DNA from: Nitrospira sp.
Lineage (GTDB): Bacteria; Nitrospirota; Nitrospiria; Nitrospirales; Nitrospiraceae
NCBI GenBank assembly: GCA_022842445.1
Contig: JALHPO010000014.1
Coordinates: 1-54,705, forward strand
Reading direction: 5' to 3'
Length of the DNA: 54,705 bases
Shown: piece by piece, positions 42,797 through 50,902 of the stretch
Layout: each line of letters opens with the position of its first letter
How positions within the stretch are numbered: the stretch's first letter is position 1
Position numbers and translations under genes: made by a program
Notes under the pieces: model-generated
Told to the model about the DNA's origin: nothing
Databases searched by the model: none
The model's input: only the letters and a program-made list of their open reading frames with translations

Positions 42797-42908
42797 CGGG
42801 ACGATGCCGTGCATCACTCGACGCGCAGGGCCTTGAACAGACTCCGCATCGGATCCTCCGGCACGGACAGCCGACTTCAGGGACGCCGTTCTGGTACAAT
42901 CCCACCCC

Positions 42909-43673
42909 GTGGAAACACACGATTGGTTTCATGACGCTCTCGGCCACCGGATCTCCTCCATCCTGACCACACCGGACGGGGGCACCGAACGGATCGCCGT
43001 GTTGTGCCACGGATTTCTTTCCTCTAAAACCAGCTCGACCAACAACACCTTAACCCGCATCCTGATCGAGCGGGGAATCGCCACGTTCCGTTTTGACTTC
43101 TTCGGGCAGGGAGACAGTCCCGGCCCTTTCGAAGAGATCACCACCACGCTGGCGATAGGCCAAACCCTGGCGGCGCTTGACCATGTCACACAACAAGGTT
43201 ATCGCCGGATCGGATTGATGGGTTCGAGCTTCGGCGGGCTGGTCTCGATCCTGACCGCCGCGCAACGGGCTGATCTGGCCTGTCTTGCGCTGAAATGCCC
43301 CGTGGTCGATTTCGCGGAAGAACTCCGGTTGGGGTTCGGGGACGAAGAACTGGCGCGCTGGAAAGCGACCGATACCATCCCCAACATCATGGGCGGCCCG
43401 GACCGGATCGCACTTCGCTATGCCTTCTACGAAGACTGCTTACGCCGGATTGCCTACGAGCCGGCGAGATCGATCACCGCCCCCACCGTCATCGTGCAGG
43501 GAGAGCAGGATGAACATGTTCCTCTTCACCAGAGCCGCCGACTGTATGACGCGCTTCACGTGAAGAAACACCTGGAGCTGCTGCCCGGCGCCGACCATCA
43601 ATTTACGAAGCGAGAAGATTTTACGCGGATGACGACCGTGATCGCCGATTGGCTGACGGAACACCTGACATGA
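42909..43673 (+). CDS. Alpha/beta hydrolase
   Basis: The 254-residue protein has the alpha/beta hydrolase core: oxyanion region LCHGFLSSKTSSTNN, nucleophile elbow GSSFGG (Ser), acid in QGEQDEHVP and catalytic His in GADHQF near the C-terminus. It has no signal peptide, so it is a cytoplasmic esterase or acyl-transfer-like enzyme with unknown substrate. The start is a GTG. A TACAAT sequence (42895-42900) lies only nine bases before it, so the transcript may be leaderless; no ribosome binding site is visible. Confidence 0.88.
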   Translation: METHDWFHDALGHRISSILTTPDGGTERIAVLCHGFLSSKTSSTNNTLTRILIERGIATFRFDFFGQGDSPGPFEEITTTLAIGQTLAALDHVTQQGYRRIGLMGSSFGGLVSILTAAQRADLACLALKCPVVDFAEELRLGFGDEELARWKATDTIPNIMGGPDRIALRYAFYEDCLRRIAYEPARSITAPTVIVQGEQDEHVPLHQSRRLYDALHVKKHLELLPGADHQFTKREDFTRMTTVIADWLTEHLT

Positions 43674-43762
43674 GTACGGGCGCGAGTACCGATTGACGTC
43701 ATGCTGGTTGGCGCTTGGCGGGATTTCAGCAGTCCCGGCTGTCGAACAAGATGGATTGTCGC

Positions 43763-44107
43763 TCATCTCGACGTCACTTTGAAGGTATCACCGGCGAAAA
43801 TGAGCCCCTCGGTCCCGTCCGGCAGCTTGACGTGGAAGGCATCATGGTCCGTGCCGTGATACACGCCGATGGCTCTTGCCGTTTCGCCTGGCTTCAGAAT
43901 CGCAATGACTTTCCCCGGCTGAACACTCGCGTTCGCGGCTTCAGAAGCAGCCGGGGCCTGCTCTATGCTGAGCACCTCCGTGGGCTTTTCGATCAAGAGG
44001 ATCGTCTCGCGATTGTCGCACCCGACCGGAATGACCGCACTACAGACCGCTAGCGCAACTACCGTGACGCGACTTCGAAGTCGTTTTGCAACAGCGTTCA
44101 ACCACAT
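43763..44107 (-). CDS. Small lipoprotein with SH3-like domain
   Basis: From the ATG at 44107 the product has 114 residues, with a basic N-terminus, a hydrophobic signal and a lipobox-like VIPVGC. The mature part ends in a beta-rich SH3-like stretch (AILKPGETARAIGVYHGTDH, AFHVKLPDGTEGLIFAGDTF), which in other proteins binds cell-wall peptides. The frame is open to 44146; GAGAGGGT touches the chosen ATG, so the exact start is uncertain. Function is unknown. It is a single gene. Confidence 0.65.
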   Translation of the reverse strand: MWLNAVAKRLRSRVTVVALAVCSAVIPVGCDNRETILLIEKPTEVLSIEQAPAASEAANASVQPGKVIAILKPGETARAIGVYHGTDHDAFHVKLPDGTEGLIFAGDTFKVTSR

Positions 44108-44187
44108 ACCCTCTCGCACCCCGCTTCCTGTTATAGATGTATTCACAGGTCACAATGTTCACGTTAAAGTAACCGTCACCACCCTGC

Positions 44188-44847
44188 TCAATAAATGACG
44201 CCGCCGACTACCCAATGGCGGTCATCCGGGATGTCGATCAAGAGCCGCGTGAGATTCATGCGGGCGAGCTGCGTCGTCACTTCATCTTCGGTGAACGCGG
44301 CCAGCAGGGAATTATAAAAATCCCGGCGTAACATATCCGGCTCACCCGCGGCATACCGATCGACGATGGCCTGCGCCTCTTCCGGCGAATCGGGCCGGAG
44401 CAAATCCATCACCAGCACCGGCGAACCGGGTTTCACCAACAAGCGCAGCTTGTGCCAAAACTGCAACGGATTCGGCAGATGATGCAGCAGGCTGTTGGAC
44501 AGAGCCGCATCGGCGATCCTGGCGCCAGGGACGGCATCGACCCGTTCGCAACTCAGCGTAATGCGGTCGGAGAGCCCGGCTTCCTTCACTGCCCGCTCAC
44601 CCAGCCGGATCATCGGGGCCGAGGCATCGATGCCGACGACCTGACAGGCCGGATACAGCCTGGCGAACCGAATCGGGATGTCGGCCGGGCCGCACCCCAG
44701 GTCCAGAACGCGGCCCCCGGAAAAGTCCGGAAAGTACTCGCGAAACCGGTCGACGAATCCTTGATTCTCTTCCGCGAAGTCGGCGCGCGCGTAGACCTCC
44801 GCCTGCAACGGATCGTCCATCAATTCCGGTTCAAGTATCCGGTCCAT
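44188..44847 (-). CDS. SAM-dependent class I methyltransferase
   Basis: The 219-residue protein has a clear SAM-binding motif I (GGRVLDLGCGPADIPIRFA), motif II (CQVVGIDASAPMI) and the conserved SLLHHLPNP segment. The closest general class is the UbiE/methyltransferase-11 type. The substrate cannot be read from the sequence. It precedes the MOSC gene on the same strand only in map order; that gene lies upstream (44940), with a short gap that contains a partial dispersed-repeat-like sequence (about 44870-44945). Confidence 0.88.
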   Translation of the reverse strand: MDRILEPELMDDPLQAEVYARADFAEENQGFVDRFREYFPDFSGGRVLDLGCGPADIPIRFARLYPACQVVGIDASAPMIRLGERAVKEAGLSDRITLSCERVDAVPGARIADAALSNSLLHHLPNPLQFWHKLRLLVKPGSPVLVMDLLRPDSPEEAQAIVDRYAAGEPDMLRRDFYNSLLAAFTEDEVTTQLARMNLTRLLIDIPDDRHWVVGGVIY

Positions 44848-44939
44848 CGGTTAGCTCCAAGAGCAGATGGCGAATGGCTGATGGCACGCACAAGAACGAG
44901 GACACTGCCTGCAACGCCCCTGCCATATGCTATACGCTA

Positions 44940-45422
44940 TCAGCTCTTTATCTCGACGGCGTCCCCCGGCCTGGCCACGCCTTCGCGCAGTACTTTTGCA
45001 TAGACCCGGCTCCAACCGGGATTCGTTTTCTGTGAAATCCGGGAAAAGTCTCCCTCTCGAAACCACGAGGCATTCTTGCTGCACGGCGAGGTGTAGCCGG
45101 TCACTTCAAGCTGAAGCTCAGGCCCGATGGACAACACAAGGCCCGGTTTCACCAGATCCCAGTCCAACCCCGCAATCGTCAGATTCTCGCCGGACAACCC
45201 CGCGTCGATTGAATGTCCCTCATCTTGCAGTCGTTCGATCAATTCGAGCGAATAGAGACAGACCGCGCGGTCAGGTCCGCCATGAAACTTCAAATTCTCC
45301 TGCCGATCCCCCTCCACACCGTCCTTGCCGACTTTCACCTCGAACACAGGGCGTTTCGGCACGCCTCCGTCCGAGACGCTGATTTGATGCACATGCGGAT
45401 ACGGAGGCCGTCCGGCATTCAT
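44940..45422 (-). CDS. MOSC-domain protein (YiiM-like)
   Basis: The 160-residue protein consists of a MOSC domain, with DGVEGDRQENLKFHGGPDRA, LSGENLTIAGLDW, and the conserved Cys in GYTSPCSKN. MOSC proteins handle molybdenum cofactor-bound sulfur or reduce N-hydroxylated compounds (YiiM type). Its ATG overlaps the end of prmA by four bases (both on the minus strand), so it is translated with prmA. The physiological substrate is unknown. Confidence 0.9.
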   Translation of the reverse strand: MNAGRPPYPHVHQISVSDGGVPKRPVFEVKVGKDGVEGDRQENLKFHGGPDRAVCLYSLELIERLQDEGHSIDAGLSGENLTIAGLDWDLVKPGLVLSIGPELQLEVTGYTSPCSKNASWFREGDFSRISQKTNPGWSRVYAKVLREGVARPGDAVEIKS

Positions 45423-46297
45423 TCTTCTACTCCTTCACAAGACTGCGTACGCAGGAATTCCATCGCGAGCCAGCCATCCTGTTCCCGCTGCCGGCATGGA
45501 TACAGACCCGCCGCTGCAAAAGCGGCCACGATCTCCTCCCGCTGATTCAGCAACAGACCGGAGACCAGCACCCTGCTTCTCGTACAGCCTGTCAATCTGT
45601 CAGCCACGCTCAGCAGGGTTTGCCGATCCAAATTCGCGAGGACCAGGTCGAATGACGTTTCTTCCTGAAGTTCTTCCAGCCGGCCACAGTGCAACGACAG
45701 CTCTGAACCGAATCGATTGAGTCGGGCATACTCCTGTGCGCATTCAATGGCAACCGGATCGTAATCGACACCGACCGCCCGACCGGCACCCAATCGAAGC
45801 GCGGCCATTGCCAAAATCCCGCTGCCGGTCCCGACATCCAGTACTGACTCGCCCCCTTGGACAATCTCCTCCAGCCATTCAAGCAACATCCGGGTCGTCG
45901 CATGGTGGCCGGTGCCGAAGGCTTGCTTGGGATCCAGGATGATCTCGAATTGCCCTGCCCCCAAGGTCACCCTCTCCCAACTGGGACGGATCACCATCCG
46001 TTTGCCGATCCACAAGGGTTTCACCGACTGCGCCCACAGCTGATTCCAGTCCTGGTGAGGCAGTGCATGGACCTGAATCTCCGGTTCGTTGGCTCCGTCG
46101 AGTTGCCGGAGAATCTGTCTTAGTTTCACCAGATGATCGGGCGACCAGATCTCACTGGGCCAGTAGAGATGCACCATCTCGCCTTCTTGCCAGCCCCCCT
46201 GCGCCGTTGGATCGTCAAGTAATCCCAGCACCTCCCCGGCATCAAGGCGCGACACAATCCGCACGTCGACCCAGTCGGAAATCGTTGACGGCATCAC
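45419..46297 (-). CDS. prmA: Ribosomal protein L11 methyltransferase PrmA
   Basis: PrmA trimethylates ribosomal protein L11. The protein has an N-terminal recognition domain (WVDVRIVSRLDAGEVLGLL), the linker region with FGTGHHATTRMLLEWLE, and the SAM-binding motif VLDVGTGSGILAMAALRLGA, followed by NLDRQTLL. The length of 292 residues is normal. The downstream MOSC gene overlaps by four bases. The divergent MutS-like gene starts 27 bases away on the other strand, so their promoters must overlap. Confidence 0.93.
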   Translation of the reverse strand: MMPSTISDWVDVRIVSRLDAGEVLGLLDDPTAQGGWQEGEMVHLYWPSEIWSPDHLVKLRQILRQLDGANEPEIQVHALPHQDWNQLWAQSVKPLWIGKRMVIRPSWERVTLGAGQFEIILDPKQAFGTGHHATTRMLLEWLEEIVQGGESVLDVGTGSGILAMAALRLGAGRAVGVDYDPVAIECAQEYARLNRFGSELSLHCGRLEELQEETSFDLVLANLDRQTLLSVADRLTGCTRSRVLVSGLLLNQREEIVAAFAAAGLYPCRQREQDGWLAMEFLRTQSCEGVEE

Positions 46298-46324
46298 GCG
46301 GTTCCCAGTAAGGTCGATGACATC

Positions 46325-48187
46325 ATGGCCAATCTATTACCTGCCGCGCGCGCGGCACAACTACAACGGATGCTCATCCGAATCGACCGCCTCATCCAGC
46401 GGGGGACGAACACCAGCTCTCGTTTCACAATGTGTCGCCTGGCCATTTTCCTCGCCGGCCTCGGCTGCTCCATCGCACTCTATAAATCCGGCTGGTACAT
46501 CACGGGCAACTCAGCGCTGGCCGGCTTTGCGGGCTTGTTCATCGCCGTGGCCGCGTATCATAACAGGCTTGAGCACCGGATTCACCGGCTCCGCTTGTGG
46601 AAGGGCATCAAAGCCGTTCACGTTGCCAGGATCACATTGAGCTGGCCCGATATTCCTCCGCGGCCCTCCGAAGCGCCCGCGGCGCATGTCTATGCCAAGG
46701 ATCTTGATCTGGCGGGGCCCCACTCCCTGCTCCATCTCCTCGACACAACCGTCTCCGACCATGGCCGCGCGCGACTGGCTGCGTGGCTGCTCGATCAGCC
46801 GCCGGCTCATGAGGTCTGGTCCCGCCGGCGACGACTGGTGCAAGAATTGGCGACCCGCCCGCTCTTTCGCGACCGCCTCACCCTCCACGCACGACTGGCC
46901 GGCGAGGAAGAGATTAACGGCCGCCGCTTGGCCGCGGTTGTCCAACATCCGGTCGGATTCCCCCGGCTGAACGTGACCCTGGTCATCCAGATCATCCTGG
47001 CACTGTCCACGGCGTTGCTGGGCTTCGGCGCGCTGCTCGGAGCGCTCCCCGGTTATTGGATGTTCTCGTTCGGCGCGTACGCAGTAATCTATTTCATGAC
47101 CGACCAGGGCGAACACCTGCTCGAACATGCGGTGGGACTCCATCATGAAATGGAACGGCTGGGAACCGTCTTGCGCCATCTGGAACGGCATGCCAACAAC
47201 ACCACGCCCGCCTTGGCCGACACCTGTGCGCCGCTGATGCACAGCACCGCCCGGCCTTCGCTTCACCTGGCGCGCGCGGCAAGAACCCTGCACGCCATCA
47301 GCGTGAAGGCCAATCCCCTGCTGCATCTGGGCCTCAATGCGCTCGGCCCCTGGGATCTGTGGTTCACCCGGCGGCTGATTCATGTACAGCAGTCCATCAA
47401 AGACCATCTGCCGCTCTGGCTCGACTGTTTGGCCGGCATCGAAGCGGCGTCGGCCCTGGCGAACTTTGCCTATCTCCATCCCCACTATGCCTGGCCCGAA
47501 CCGCTCGAACTGTCCACCCGACACAACGGCGCGAACGTCGCCATCCGTGCCAGCCGGCTCGGGCATCCGCTGCTGCCTGCCGACGCTCGCGTGGCCAACG
47601 ATGTCCGTTTGGACAAGCTCGGCTCGATCCATCTCATCACCGGCTCAAACATGTCCGGCAAGAGCACGTTCCTGCGTACGATCGGCATCAATCTATGCCT
47701 CGCGCAGGCCGGCGGCCCGGTGTGCGCCACATCGTTCACATGGAGTTGGAGCCGTCTGACCTGCTGCATCCGCGTCGACGACTCGCTGGATGCGGGCCTG
47801 TCGTTTTTCTACGCCGAAGTCAAACGGCTCAAGACGATCCTCGACGCGACCCAAGACCGGACCGCGCCCCCTGTGCTCTTCCTGATCGACGAGATTTTCA
47901 AGGGGACAAACAATCGCGAGCGCCTGATCGGCAGCCGTACATTCATCATGGAACTGGCCAGAGGCAACGGGCTGGGCCTTGTCACGACCCATGACCTCGA
48001 ACTCACAGACCTCGACAAGACGGTTCCACAGCTCACCAATGCGCACTTCCAGGAAACCGTCGCCGCCGGCGCGCTGCAATTCGATTACACGCTCCGCCCC
48101 GGCCCCTGCCCGACCACCAACGCATTGCGGATTATGGAATTGGAAGGACTGCCGGTGCCGAGGCCGGATGACAACAGGCCATTGTAG
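46325..48187 (+). CDS. Membrane-anchored MutS-family ATPase
   Basis: The 620-residue protein has the MutS core clamp and ATPase domains in its second half: Walker A GSNMSGKST (residues 440-448), Walker B VLFLIDEIFKGTNNRER with Asp522-Glu523, and LVTTHDLELT. It lacks the mismatch-binding domain of MutS1. The N-terminal half has two double hydrophobic segments (about residues 36-80 and 218-260), so unlike repair MutS it is predicted to sit in the membrane. Such membrane-anchored MutS-like proteins exist in several phyla with unknown function. The last 57 bases of the gene recur at 48965-49021 beyond the vapBC genes. Confidence 0.85.
   Translation: MANLLPAARAAQLQRMLIRIDRLIQRGTNTSSRFTMCRLAIFLAGLGCSIALYKSGWYITGNSALAGFAGLFIAVAAYHNRLEHRIHRLRLWKGIKAVHVARITLSWPDIPPRPSEAPAAHVYAKDLDLAGPHSLLHLLDTTVSDHGRARLAAWLLDQPPAHEVWSRRRRLVQELATRPLFRDRLTLHARLAGEEEINGRRLAAVVQHPVGFPRLNVTLVIQIILALSTALLGFGALLGALPGYWMFSFGAYAVIYFMTDQGEHLLEHAVGLHHEMERLGTVLRHLERHANNTTPALADTCAPLMHSTARPSLHLARAARTLHAISVKANPLLHLGLNALGPWDLWFTRRLIHVQQSIKDHLPLWLDCLAGIEAASALANFAYLHPHYAWPEPLELSTRHNGANVAIRASRLGHPLLPADARVANDVRLDKLGSIHLITGSNMSGKSTFLRTIGINLCLAQAGGPVCATSFTWSWSRLTCCIRVDDSLDAGLSFFYAEVKRLKTILDATQDRTAPPVLFLIDEIFKGTNNRERLIGSRTFIMELARGNGLGLVTTHDLELTDLDKTVPQLTNAHFQETVAAGALQFDYTLRPGPCPTTNALRIMELEGLPVPRPDDNRPL
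48105..48161 (+). repeat. Direct repeat copy A (3' end of the MutS-like gene)
   Basis: These 57 bases match 48965-49021 at 53 positions. They code for CPTTNALRIMELEGLPVP inside the MutS-like gene. The vapBC module lies between the copies. Confidence 0.9.
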
Positions 48188-48241
48188 GACGTTCTGAGTT
48201 GGTTACGTGGCGTACCAAGGAATGTGCGTGAGGGAAAGACG

Positions 48242-48619
48242 TTATCGCGCCTTTACTACCGTGATGTCGTGCATGGGGTAATCTTTCACATTGCCGGTCG
48301 CCAAGGTCGCGCCTTCGACAAAGGCCGTCGCGGCGATCAAGCAATCAGCTAACTCGAGGCGCCGGGTTTTCGTCCTGCGTTTGAAACGCCCCGCGACCTC
48401 GGCCATCTCTTGCGTCACGGGAAGTATCACCAACCCGTCCAGCAGCGCACGCGTTGCCCGCTCCTCCTCCGGATGCATCCCCACGAAAAGTTCCGCCACC
48501 GAAATGACGGAACAGCAGGGAACAAATCGATCAGCCGCATCTTCAAGAAAGGCCCTGACAGTTTCCCGCCCTCTGAGCACGTCTATGAGGACATCCGTAT
48601 CCAACACAATCTTTGTCAC
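48242..48619 (-). CDS. vapC: VapC-type PIN-domain toxin
   Basis: VapC is a PIN-domain ribonuclease that cuts tRNA or rRNA when free of antitoxin. Conserved acidic residues appear in VLDTDVLIDVLRG (Asp near the start), in SVAELFVGM (Glu) and in LADCLIAATA (Asp). The GTG at 48619 is taken as start because it overlaps the antitoxin stop (GTGA) and gives the usual N-terminus (VTKIVLDTD); the longer frame would run deep into the antitoxin. The length of 125 residues is typical. The module lies between two copies of the MutS-like gene's end. Confidence 0.9.
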   Translation of the reverse strand: MTKIVLDTDVLIDVLRGRETVRAFLEDAADRFVPCCSVISVAELFVGMHPEEERATRALLDGLVILPVTQEMAEVAGRFKRRTKTRRLELADCLIAATAFVEGATLATGNVKDYPMHDITVVKAR

Positions 48620-48882
48620 TGAACACCCACACGCCTCAGGCGGGACGATTTCCGAAGCGAGCGAACAAACTTGCGGGCACCTTTCGCAAGATCCGCATGC
48701 TCGGCCTTCATCCACGCCCCAAAGCTGAGTTGCAAGGATTTCTTGAACTTGATCCGTTTCAACTCATGACGCAACGCGTCACCCACAACCTTGCTTTGTT
48801 CCCCTTTCGGAACCGCCCGTTTCAATTCATCAAGCAGATCCTCGGGTAGCGTAAAATTCGCCTGTCTGGTTGTGCTTGCCAT
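48616..48882 (-). CDS. vapB: VapB-type antitoxin
   Basis: The 88-residue protein begins with a ribbon-helix-helix-like segment (RQANFTLPEDLLDELKRAVP, KGEQSKVVGDALRHEL) that would bind DNA and repress the operon. A basic C-terminal part should wrap around the toxin. Its stop overlaps the toxin start by four bases, so both are co-translated. GGGGGTGATGC precedes the ATG. A repeated GCCTATAT motif lies 28-47 bases upstream. Confidence 0.85.
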   Translation of the reverse strand: MASTTRQANFTLPEDLLDELKRAVPKGEQSKVVGDALRHELKRIKFKKSLQLSFGAWMKAEHADLAKGARKFVRSLRKSSRLRRVGVQ

Positions 48883-48909
48883 GCATCACCCCCGTCAACA
48901 TAGAGAATG

Positions 48910-48929
48910 GCCTATATAATAGCCTATAT
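48910..48929. promoter_or_regulatory. Direct-repeat operator candidate of vapBC
   Basis: GCCTATAT occurs twice, separated by AATA (48910-48917 and 48922-48929), just upstream of vapB. It is AT-rich and in the right place for both a promoter and VapB binding. Confidence 0.5.
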
Positions 48930-48964
48930 GATGTCCTAGGTCCAAGAAGCTGTCGAAATAAGTT

Positions 48965-49021
48965 CCTGCCCGACGGCCAACGCGTTGCGGATTATGGAAT
49001 TGGAAGGACCGCCGGTGCCGA
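48965..49021 (+). repeat. Direct repeat copy B with an alternative end of the MutS-like gene
   Basis: This copy repeats the last coding stretch of the MutS-like gene and stays open to its own stop TGA at about 49045. It encodes CPTANALRIMELEGPPVPK plus a different short tail (TNPGDNT). No start codon or upstream part of the gene accompanies it, so it is a 3' remnant. Confidence 0.88.
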
Positions 49022-49134
49022 AGACCAACCCAGGCGACAATACTTGAAGGATGCCGGGGAAATATTGAGAAAGGGCAGAACGGACTTTGTCAGTCGCCTG
49101 CCATCAAGACGGTCGATCGGCTCTACCGATCCGT

Positions 49135-49374
49135 TTATATCGCCTCGCCGCGCACTCCTCGTGCCTTCATGCCTTTGGAATACCTCGCCTGCCGGTGGAT
49201 TCTGACGATCGCTTCGGCCCGGGTCTGCACTTCAAGATTCCGATAAATACGCTGCAGATGTTTTTGGACCGTCCGCGGACTGATACTGAGCGCCAGACCA
49301 ATTTCCTTATTCGACAGGCCCTGCTTGAGCCAACTCAGCACCGCCTGTTCTCGCGCTGACAGCCCGTTACTCAT
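49135..49374 (-). CDS. Short LuxR-type helix-turn-helix regulator
   Basis: The 79-residue protein is essentially only the LuxR/NarL DNA-binding domain: LSAREQAVLSWLKQGLSNKE followed by SISPRTVQKHLQRIYRNLEV. No receiver or sensor domain is attached. The ATG at 49374 is preferred (GGAGG lies 11 bases upstream); the frame is open to 49422. It may work with a separate receiver, or be a remnant of a longer regulator. It lies just beyond the duplicated MutS tail. Confidence 0.82.
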   Translation of the reverse strand: MSNGLSAREQAVLSWLKQGLSNKEIGLALSISPRTVQKHLQRIYRNLEVQTRAEAIVRIHRQARYSKGMKARGVRGEAI

Positions 49375-49664
49375 CGCCCCTACGCCCTCCTGTCTCCCTG
49401 CCTGAACCCACGGCCGGCACAAAGATCCGGCCTTCCCGACCGCACATGATCAGGACAGTGAACCATGCACTCAATGAAGATTGGATTTCTGCGTGCCTCG
49501 AGCCGACACCATGAGTTCAACTGACCCGTGCCGGGCAGGCTACTCAGCCTGTGCCCGGCACGGCCAATGGCTGTTCCCTCAACTCATACACACTTCTACT
49601 ACAATTGCCAGTCCGCATTCTGACGAACCGTCAGCGACAATGCAGGCCAGGCTCGCCTCCTTCG

Positions 49665-49904
49665 TTAGTGGCTCATGGGCGGGGTGTAGGAATGCACCGG
49701 GCCCTCGGACCCGATGTACTCAATGACATCCACGCGCATCAACCCCTTCCCCCGCATGCTGTCCGGCTGCACCACAACCTCTTGAAGCGACTCGATCAGG
49801 TCCGCCCGGTGAAACGCCAGTGCGGCGCTGCTCGACAAAGCCGTTACCCCGAGTGCTACAGCCATCGACACCATGCCCATCCCAAATACTTTCTTCACGG
49901 TCAC
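49665..49904 (-). CDS. Small exported protein, function unknown
   Basis: The 79-residue product starts with GTG, with AAAAGGAGGGTGTT directly upstream. It has a signal peptide (VFGMGMVSMAVALGVTALSS, cleaved near ALAF). The mature part of about 48 residues is slightly acidic and has no recognised motif. A periplasmic role is expected. It is a monocistronic gene on the minus strand. Confidence 0.62.
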   Translation of the reverse strand: MTVKKVFGMGMVSMAVALGVTALSSSAALAFHRADLIESLQEVVVQPDSMRGKGLMRVDVIEYIGSEGPVHSYTPPMSH

Positions 49905-50523
49905 AACACCCTCCTTTTAGTTAATGAGTTTTGGTGAATGAGTAATGAAATATACCGGCACTCCCCTGGCCCAACACTCGCTCACACCTCCGGCGCAAGC
50001 CCCGTCCAGGCCAGATTGGGAAAGGGTTTTACCCTCTAGACCATGGACCTGACAATGGGCCGAATGGCGTACAGTTTTTCACCTAAGTTGAGAAGCTCTT
50101 GCAGACTCAATCTTCGCTTCTCCGACTCACTCACTCGCCGTCACTTTCACACAATCTCTTCAGCCCTCGTCAGCCCCCTATAGAGCATATTCGTTCTGCA
50201 CAGCACGCCTGTTGATGCCGAACACCAACCCGATCTCTCCTTACGCTACAGATCGTGCCCTAACACCAAGACCACCCCACCTTGAATTGCACAGGGTGCG
50301 CGACCATTTCTCATTCCAGTAGCAACACTCATATATTTAGTTTGCAATGCTTCCTGAATGAGGTGTATCGTTTTGTTCGCAATCTGTATCTTTTTTGAAT
50401 AGGACGGCCGCGCGATATGGCGGCACGACGTACCTTTTCTCACGCACATCTCTTGCAGAAGGTTCGCTGCGGAAGGCTGGCAGCTCACCGATCCGCAGCT
50501 CATGCCAATCTCAAGGCAGAGTG
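49905..50523. other. Divergent intergenic region
   Basis: No gene is recognised in these 619 bases. They must contain the promoter of the minus-strand exported peptide and of the receiver gene cluster on the plus strand. The AT-rich part at about 50320-50400 is the most likely promoter region, but no convincing -35/-10 pair is seen. Confidence 0.35.
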
Positions 50524-50889
50524 ATGCCGAAACACATTCTCGTGGTGGACGACGACCCGGATATCAGGCAGGTCCTTCAAGACCGCCTTCGATCCTATGG
50601 CTACGAGGTAGATACGGCAGCAGATGGGTGGGCTGCAATCCGGGTGTTGGAGCGCACCACCCCCAGCGGCATCTTCCTGGACCTTCGCATGCCGGGGATG
50701 GATGGCTTGGAGGTGTTGGGGCACATTCGGGATCTTCTCCCGTCTATTCCAGTTGTCATCATCACGGCAGCCAGCGCCCCGGAGCAAGTCCTTCGCGCCA
50801 TCAGTGCCGGGGCACAGACATGCATCCTGAAACCGTTTGAGACATCCCAGATCAAACAGATCGCAGAACGCTGGTTCGCAACGCCCTGA
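50524..50889 (+). CDS. Single-domain response regulator at the head of a receptor cluster
   Basis: The 121-residue receiver has the acidic pocket D9-D10, phosphoacceptor Asp53 in FLDLRMPG, Thr81 in VIITAAS and Lys103 in LKPFE. There is no output domain. The ATG at 50524 follows AAGGCAGAGTG. The TonB receptor gene starts 13 bases after its stop, and a HAMP-type sensor gene closes the cluster, so the receiver probably belongs to the same signalling unit. Confidence 0.95.
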   Translation: MPKHILVVDDDPDIRQVLQDRLRSYGYEVDTAADGWAAIRVLERTTPSGIFLDLRMPGMDGLEVLGHIRDLLPSIPVVIITAASAPEQVLRAISAGAQTCILKPFETSQIKQIAERWFATP

Positions 50890-50902
50890 GCATCGCGCCA
50901 TC

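Noticed and set aside
46511..47632. 373-codon minus-strand open frame over the MutS-like gene
   Set aside because: The plus-strand gene has clear Walker motifs and the antisense product has no recognisable domain.
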